Assembly: GCF_019175385.1 (NCBI RefSeq)
Contig: NC_083348.1
Location: 45,964,950 to 46,028,949, forward strand
Origin: Lycium barbarum
Taxonomy: Eukaryota; Streptophyta; Magnoliopsida; Solanales; Solanaceae
Direction of reading: 5' to 3'
Length of the DNA stretch: 64,000 bases
Shown piece after piece: positions 57,575 to 64,000 of the stretch. Position 1 is the stretch's first letter, and each line of letters begins with the position of its first letter. The translations under genes were made by a program, and so were the position numbers. The notes beneath the pieces were generated by a model. It saw only the letters and a program-made list of their open reading frames with translations. It was not told the DNA's origin and did no database searches.

Positions 57575-58776
57575 TTTTATATCCCGTATTTTGTACATTC
57601 GGATATTTCAAGATAGTCGTGGTAAGTTAAGGGCAAGACTATTTTCCAAAGTTATTTTAATATACACGTTGTTTATTAGTATGAAAATTTTGAGAAAGGC
57701 TAAGGGTAAAAAGGGAAATTCCCAAGGTGGTTCATGGTAATATTGAGGAAGGCTAGGGGCAAAAAGGGAAATTCAACAAAATATGGTCATGAAGCCACAA
57801 GTGGCCGTGTGGCATGTGTCACCTTGTATTAGTAGGAACTATATATATATATATATATGGACAAGTGATGACAAATTAAGATATATTCATCTTTTAATTT
57901 AAGAAAGTTGGAGAAGCTTGGAGAAGGGGACATGTGTTCACTTGTAATTTGTAGAAACTAAGTATATATATATATGAGAGATGGCCAATTCATCTATCAT
58001 TTTAACATAAGAAACTTGGAAAGAAAGAAGAGAAGAAGAAGAATGGCCATTCGGCCAAGCCTAGCCAAATTTGGCCCCATGGAAAATTTATTAAAAAAAT
58101 ATTTTCTTCTAGTATTACAACCAATTGGAATGTCCCTAACAACATGGAGTAGTTGTTGGAGCAAGGAAAGCATTCATTTGGGTGATCTACAAACCCTAGC
58201 CAAGTTAAGAAGTTGAAGGGTAAAGGTTAGGTTTAATCTTCTTTTACATGTGTTACGGATGATTTATGCATGTTGTGGTAAGTAGAAATGGATGAAATTC
58301 ATGAAATATATGTGTCTTGGTTGTGGCCGAATAGAGGTGGTGTTGTGTAGATGTGATGAATTGATTTTATTTAGTATTTTGATTGTTGTAGTTGTGGATT
58401 CCATGATGAAAATGAAGGTTTGATGGTTTGAAATGAAGTTGTAATCATTGTGGGATTGTTGAAGAAGTTAATATGATATTAGTATGGTTTCTTATATTTG
58501 TATGAATGAAATTGTTAATGTGTAGATTGTTGGTGTAGTTCATGAATTTGGAAGAAAGGAATGTGTTGTTGTTGCCTTATTAAGTTTGGAAGATTTCGGA
58601 TTGTTGTTGATAAATTGGCCGAGTTGGATTCTCGGATTGTTGATTGATAATTTGGCCGAGTTAGATTCTCGGGGATGGTTGTATTTACAGGGGAAATGCT
58701 GCCGAAATTTCGACAGATTGTAACTGAATTCATTTGAAGGACTAAGACAGGTATATGACGACAAATCTAATGATTT
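57575..58776 (+). mobile_element. Truncated plus-oriented LTR of the LARD A family
   Basis: It starts TTTTATATCCCGTATTTTG (first G of TGTTATA changed to T) and follows the 5' 1.2 kb of the LARD A LTR: GGCTAAGGGTAAAAAGGG, TA tracts, GGCCATTCGGCC, ACAGGGGAAATGCTGCCGAAATTTCG. It breaks off after TCTAATGATT, the equivalent of 29829-29838 in LARD A. Confidence 0.8.
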
Positions 58777-60810
58777 CCACTTGCCCTACGCCTAAATGCT
58801 CTCCTCTCCCTTCAACCAACCCATTAGTATACTTTTTCTACTTTCATCCTTAACCTTCCTTAGGTTCCTTCCTCCTCGAACACTTTTCTTCTTTTTCCAT
58901 TCGTGGCTTCGGCTCTGAAGTTCGTGAGATTTTACTTTAAACTCGCAAATCCGTTCTATTCTTAAGTCATCTTTTCAGAAAAACTCTTCCATGTCCGAGG
59001 CAACCACGTTAATATGGCTGCACATTTATCCCTTTCTCTACCTTTCAAGGGCCTAAGTCTCCTAACATCGTCGCAAGGCCTAAGCATTATTTCCCTTACT
59101 TCACATTCCTTGTCGCAGTCACTATTCTTATAGCCCCACTTATTTAAATCGGTTCTCGTACCCTACACATTCTTCTTTTGTTCCATATTACCACACTTTA
59201 TCCTTTTCACGTGCCTATCTTTGAATTTTTACCCAAGTCGTCTCGTGCTTTGCCGGTAGTTTCTCTCGGGGCTTCACTCACTGAGGTTTCTTACCTTTCA
59301 CCTTTTTCTGACATTTTGATCTCCTTGCCTTCCATTTACTCACTCTCTTTCTTTTCTAATTATCGCTGTATTAGAACTTTCCAGTCTTAACCTGTAGTGA
59401 AAATAACATCAGCTTACCTTATGACACTCGTACCATTTATTTTTGCTGTCACTTGAACTTCGGTACCCTTACTCGATTGATGTCTTCCATACCGCAGCAC
59501 TGGTCACTGGGACACACATCACATGCCCACCAATACATTCACATGTGGGATATCGTACGCATTCATGAGTACTTCCAAACGCTATTCAAGCCTATCAACT
59601 AGCCCACAAAGTACTTCCAAACGCTATTCAAGCCTATCCTAATTCCAAAGCTGTGATGCACTCTCTGTCTCTTCACCAGTCCAATCTGCCTCGTCCTACA
59701 CGACCTCTTATGGTCTCCAGCCATCCTGTATACTCTAGTTTCCCTTAGGCTACTCTAGCTCCTCATTTTCCTCTTACGTCTCAATTTATTGGACTTTTAG
59801 TTCACTTCCCAGGGGGTCACCCATCCTAAAATTTCTCTCACCCTAGCACGCTTAACCTCGAAACTCCGATGAAATTCGGTGCGTTAGCGCTGATATAATC
59901 GCATCCACCTCATCGCATGACCTTCATTACATGATCTGGAGCAAGTCATGGTCTTACAGATTCAGAGACATTTTCGTAACACGTCCTTCCCTTTACAATT
60001 ACTATTTTACCATTTTCGATCCTCAATATTCACCTTTCACCTGTGAGTATGGTTACCTTTTATCCCAGATTTCCAGATTTTCGATGGTGGGGAACATACC
60101 TTCGTCGCCATTACTTATAAGTACTCAGGTATCAGTATGTTCAGATTTCCACTCACTATCCGTACATAATAATCTACAGCAAAACTGATTGTCGACTTTC
60201 TCTGAATTCTCCAACAGACCTTACTCTTACTAAACCTCGGATGTTGTCCATTTTTAATCCTTCAAACTGATAATCATCTTTCTCGCTATTATTCTTCATG
60301 CCATGCCAAGTCCATAACCTTTCTGAAACAACTCATCCCACTTATCGTCCATTTACAATATTTCCTTCCCACGCTTCCTCCTGTTAGGCGTTTCTGACTA
60401 AAGGACCTGATTTTGGAAGATTTCTGGCAGAATCTCCTTTACCATTCTTACTATTCAAAATCTGTACGCAGCAAACATCGACAATACCTCACAGAACATA
60501 CGGCTATATGATACATTCCAGCCATCCAGAGCTTCCAATTTCAGGTAAAAGAACAAAATATCACTACTTACCCTTGTGACTTTCCATATCACCACTCACC
60601 TTCTTCCGTCGTATGTAAGGGTTATATAAGGAATTTTATTTTCCTATGATTTGGCTCTATCGCACGATCTAAGACAGAAAAAAGGTCAACAATCCCTAGA
60701 TGCCCTGCAGCCCCCTGTTTATAAATGTGGCCGGCTTCACACCCATAAACAGGACTCTGCTGGACACGACTTTGCAGACAACCCTAGGACAACCTGCTCT
60801 GATACCACTT
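58777..60810 (-). mobile_element. LARD internal region in minus orientation, 3' part lost
   Basis: The reverse complement aligns in order with LARD A's interior from the primer site (60797-60808, revcomp TGGTATCAGAGC) and leader (60650-60790) through the 5S-like block to about LARD A position 33300. It is joined head-on to the LTR fragment at 57575-58776. A 28-bp segment (GTACTTCCAAACGCTATTCA...) is tandemly duplicated at 59569-59596 / 59611-59638 but single in LARD A. Confidence 0.8.
59804..59906 (-). other. 5S rRNA-derived segment, third copy
   Basis: Minus-strand reading: GGATGCGATTATATCAGCGC, TAACGCACCGAATTTCATCG, AGGTTAAGCGTGCTAGGGTG and TAGGATGGGTGACCCCCTGG. The 5' start GGATGCGAT is that of plant 5S rRNA. 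All three copies end at the same point (GGGAAGT / GAGAAGT), showing descent from a single capture. Confidence 0.9.
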
Positions 60811-63800
60811 TGTCACACCCTAATCTTACTTAGGGTGTGATGGGCACCCGACCCTTAGTTGGGGCCGAGCGAACCCGCTGACTCTTATTACATACATAAT
60901 CTCTTTGAATTCTTAAATCAAATAAAATGAAATACATAGTAAGGCTCTCAGAATCGTTCTTTTCATCGTGCTCAAATTGAGTAAAATCTGTCATCACATA
61001 AAACTTGTAACATAAAACATAATGACGCATCGGCCGGTGGAGCCGCTTACAATACTGACATTCTATTCCCACGATGCTGTCTGCAAAGTCTCTAACATTA
61101 ATCAGAAATCATAACATATGTACTCTGACTCGGCAACACTGCGAAAGGAAGTGGAGCTCGCCAATCCAGCTGAAGCATCTTCTAGCAATGTCCTTTACTC
61201 ATCTAGGTGTACCTGCGTGGCATGAAACGCAGCCCCCAAAGAAAGGGGGTCAGTACGGAATATGTACTGAGCATGGAAGGCAGGAATCACAGTAAAAGGA
61301 TCATAATTGATACAAAGAGTGCAGAAACATGTACAATGTCCAGAATACCAAAACTCTTGCCTTTAAAACATAAATCATGCATATCATTATCACATACCGT
61401 ACCCGGCCCGTTATGGGACTCGGTGGATAAAATCATGTCATCATACTTTCATATCATCGTGCATGCATACACATATAAATATTTATACACCGTACACGGC
61501 CCTCTAGTGAGGGACTCGGTGAGTAGAGTCTTGCATGTCAACATCATATATCATATATATATATACCGTACCCGGCCCTCTAATGAGGGACTCGGTGAAT
61601 AAAGTCATGTCATCATATCAGCATGCTCTTATATTGTTATATCCCGCATTTTGTATATTCGGATAATTCAAGATAATCGCGGGAAGTTAAGGGCAAGGTT
61701 ATGTTTTGATTTTTGTTTAGCACACAAGTTGCTTATGGAAATTTTGATGTGGAAATATTAAGAAAGGCTAGGGGTAGAAAGGGAAATTCGCAAGATGACT
61801 CATAGAAATATGGAGGAACGCTAAGGGCAAACTTGGAATTAGGAAAATAAATTTTCATGACTTACAAAATAAAAGAAAAAAAAAGTGGGCTTGAAACAAA
61901 AAGGGGCCAAAGTGGCCGTCCAAATAGGTATAGGCCAAGGCCCATGTGGGAGCAAAATAAATAAGTCCAAAAGGGGACTTATTAGTCATATTCATCTCTT
62001 ATACTCAAGAAAGATCAAGAAACTTGGAGAAGAGGAGAGGCAAGGGGCCATTCGGCCATACTTGGTGGAACAAGAACCTTTGAGAAACAAATTGTGCAAA
62101 AATTATTTTCTACCAATTGGAAGGTCCCTAGCAAAGTGAAGTAATTATTGGAGCAAGAAAAACATCTATTCTTGCAAGGGGCAACTTTAGCCAAGAAGGA
62201 AGATAAGTGGAAAAGGTAAGAATTAATCTTCTTTTATATGTTATGGATGATTATGTATGTTGTAGTATGTAAAAGTGGATGAAATTCATGAAAATAGGGA
62301 ACCTAGGTTGTGGCCGTGTATATGTGTGGTGTGTAGGAACAATGATTCAATTATTTTATTTAGTGTTTTAGTTGTTGTTGTTGTGGATTCTATGTTGATA
62401 ATGAAAGTTTAATGATTCTAGTTGAAGTTGTAAGTGTTGGAGAGTTGTTTTAGAAGCTAATGTGATTTTAATGTCACTTTTGTAGTTACGGAAGGTAATG
62501 TTGGTAATGTGTGAATTGTTAGTATAATTCATGAATTTGAAAGGAAAACATGTGTTGTTGTTGTTGTTATTGCATTTGGGAAGTTTCGGGTGGAATGGCA
62601 TATTGGTTGGATTATTTTGAATATAGTACGGATTGGTTGAAGTATTCTTGAATATTGTTTGAATGGTTTCGGATTATTACTTGAATACGTGAGCAATTAT
62701 GAATTGAATGAAAATGGAAAGTCATCAAAGTTTGTAGAAAGAAGTTGCTAATGTTAGTATGCGTTTTGAATCGATTGTGGACATTGCTGGAGTAATTGTT
62801 GGTATTGTTGTTGATATTTTGGCCGAGTTAAATTCTCGGATTTGTTGTTGATGATATAGCCGAGTTGGATTCTCGGGAATGGTAGTATTTACAGGGGAAA
62901 TGCTGCCGAAATTTCTGTAGATCAAGTAATGGTTTCGAATTGGACTCTTAAGTGTTATGGCTAATGTTTGGCATATATGAATACTGTTGTAGATCTTGCG
63001 AAGCGAAAGACTTAAGTTCGGATTAGCATAGAAAGTGGGCAAGGTATGTAAGGCTTACCCGTTCTTTCTTTCGGCATGATCTTTATGAAACGAAATCGGA
63101 TTGACCCGAAACTGTAAGCCTTACATACCTGTCCCACGCCCTATTAGTTACGCTTAATTGTCCGAACTTGCTATTGCTAATCTACATTAAAGAAGATTTA
63201 CACAATCGTTAGATTTGTCATCATATACTTGTCTTAATCCTTCAAATGAATTCATTTTTAATCTGCCGAAATTCCAGCAGCATTTCCCCTGTAAATACAC
63301 CATTCCCGAGAATCTAGCTCGACCAATTTAACAACAACAAACTCGAGAATGCAACTCGGCCAAATTATCAACAACAATGCCAACAATCATACTATCAACT
63401 TCAATAATCAATTCAAAACGCATTACAACGCTAGTAACTCCTTTCTACATAAGTCGACAACTTTCGATTTATATTCAATTCAACTACATACATTCAAACC
63501 AACATCGATACTCACAAGTTCAAGTACTTATTCAAGATCATTCAAACGAGATTCAATAACACTTCAAGCAATCCGCACAATATTTTAAACAACCCAACCA
63601 ATAAACCATGCCAACCGAGACCTTCCAAACTCCAATAGGACAACAACAACACATTTCTTTCTTCCAAATTCATCAACCACACCAACAATTCACACGTTAA
63701 CAACATCATTCTCATAAATTCAAGAAACTATATTAGAATCACATTAGTTTCCACAACAAGCCACAAACAACTATAACCTCAACTTAAATCATTAAACTTT

Positions 63801-64000
63801 TATTTGAATCATAGAATCCACAACACAACATCCCAAACATACTAAATAAAATTAGTTCTTCACACCTTCACAACACAACATGTACACGGCCACAACACAA
63901 CCCACACGGCTCAACACCAACATGCACGGTTTCATGAATTTCATCCATTTCCACATTCTACAACACTCAACAACATGCATAGACCATTCATAACATATGA
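60811..64000 (-). mobile_element. LARD LTR (minus), interrupted by an inverted LTR fragment, runs off the window
   Basis: It starts TGTCACACCCTAATC next to the primer site and follows the solo LTR at 22112 (GGGCACCCG..., double-hairpin module at 61208-61280, CCCGGCCC repeats 61395-61590) up to 61634. It resumes at 63114 with GTAAGCCTTACATACCTG (23636 in the solo LTR) and continues to the window end with AACACAACAAC-rich text. About 300 bp expected between the two parts are missing. Confidence 0.75.
61635..63113 (+). mobile_element. Plus-oriented partial LTR inserted in the minus LTR
   Basis: It starts TGTTATATCCCGCATTTTG and follows the LARD LTR through AATGCTGCCGAAATTTC (62893-) and GGTATGTAAGGCTTACCCG (63042-). 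It then jumps (internal deletion) to AAATCGGATTGACCCGAAAC and stops. The final part faces its own inverse across a short spacer. Confidence 0.7.

Overview
This window looks like a piece of plant nuclear heterochromatin. It is probably from a Solanaceae genome; that is an inference from the style of the long-terminal-repeat (LTR) families, not a database match. I see no convincing host gene. Nearly every stretch belongs to an LTR retrotransposon, a derivative of one, or a small DNA transposon, nested and rearranged over several rounds. All protein-coding material is retroelement gag/pol, and every copy is broken.

Layout. 1-581: end of a hAT-like element and the 3' part of a plus-oriented LTR. 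582-~8410: chromovirus-type Ty3/gypsy element 1 (minus strand). 8411-11820: AT-rich DNA with a two-copy duplication and a 1.58-kb Mutator-like non-autonomous element (9170-10751), which itself carries a Tourist-like MITE (10041-10264). ~11830-18180: Ty3/gypsy element 2 (minus). 18180-19975: remnants of another gypsy lineage. 20080-26690: a decayed plus-strand Ty1/copia element, split by a 3.06-kb solo LTR (22112-25171) with a CCTAT target duplication. 28284-37820: a non-coding large retrotransposon derivative (LARD) with two 3-kb LTRs and part of a second internal region. 37940-43849: LTR fragments and a minus-strand copia reverse-transcriptase remnant. 43850-51023: Ty3/gypsy element 3 (minus). 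51024-57574: plus-strand LTR, split by another solo LTR with an AAATT duplication, plus LARD-type internal DNA. 57575-64000: head-to-head LARD pieces in opposite orientations.

How the parts relate. Elements 1 and 3 and the LARDs share a tRNA-iMet-type primer site (TGGTATCAGAGC), a related 5' leader ending near GATCGTGCGATAGAGC, and recurrent hairpin modules in their LTRs. Element 3 and the LARD also share a G-rich polypurine tract. This suggests the coding-less LARDs were mobilised in trans by elements like 1 and 3.

The most unusual observation is that the LARD internal regions carry a ~103-bp 5S-rRNA-derived segment. It occurs three times (32257-32359, 56836-56938, 59804-59906), under at least two different LTR families. 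Alignments were done by eye; boundaries marked with ~ are approximate.
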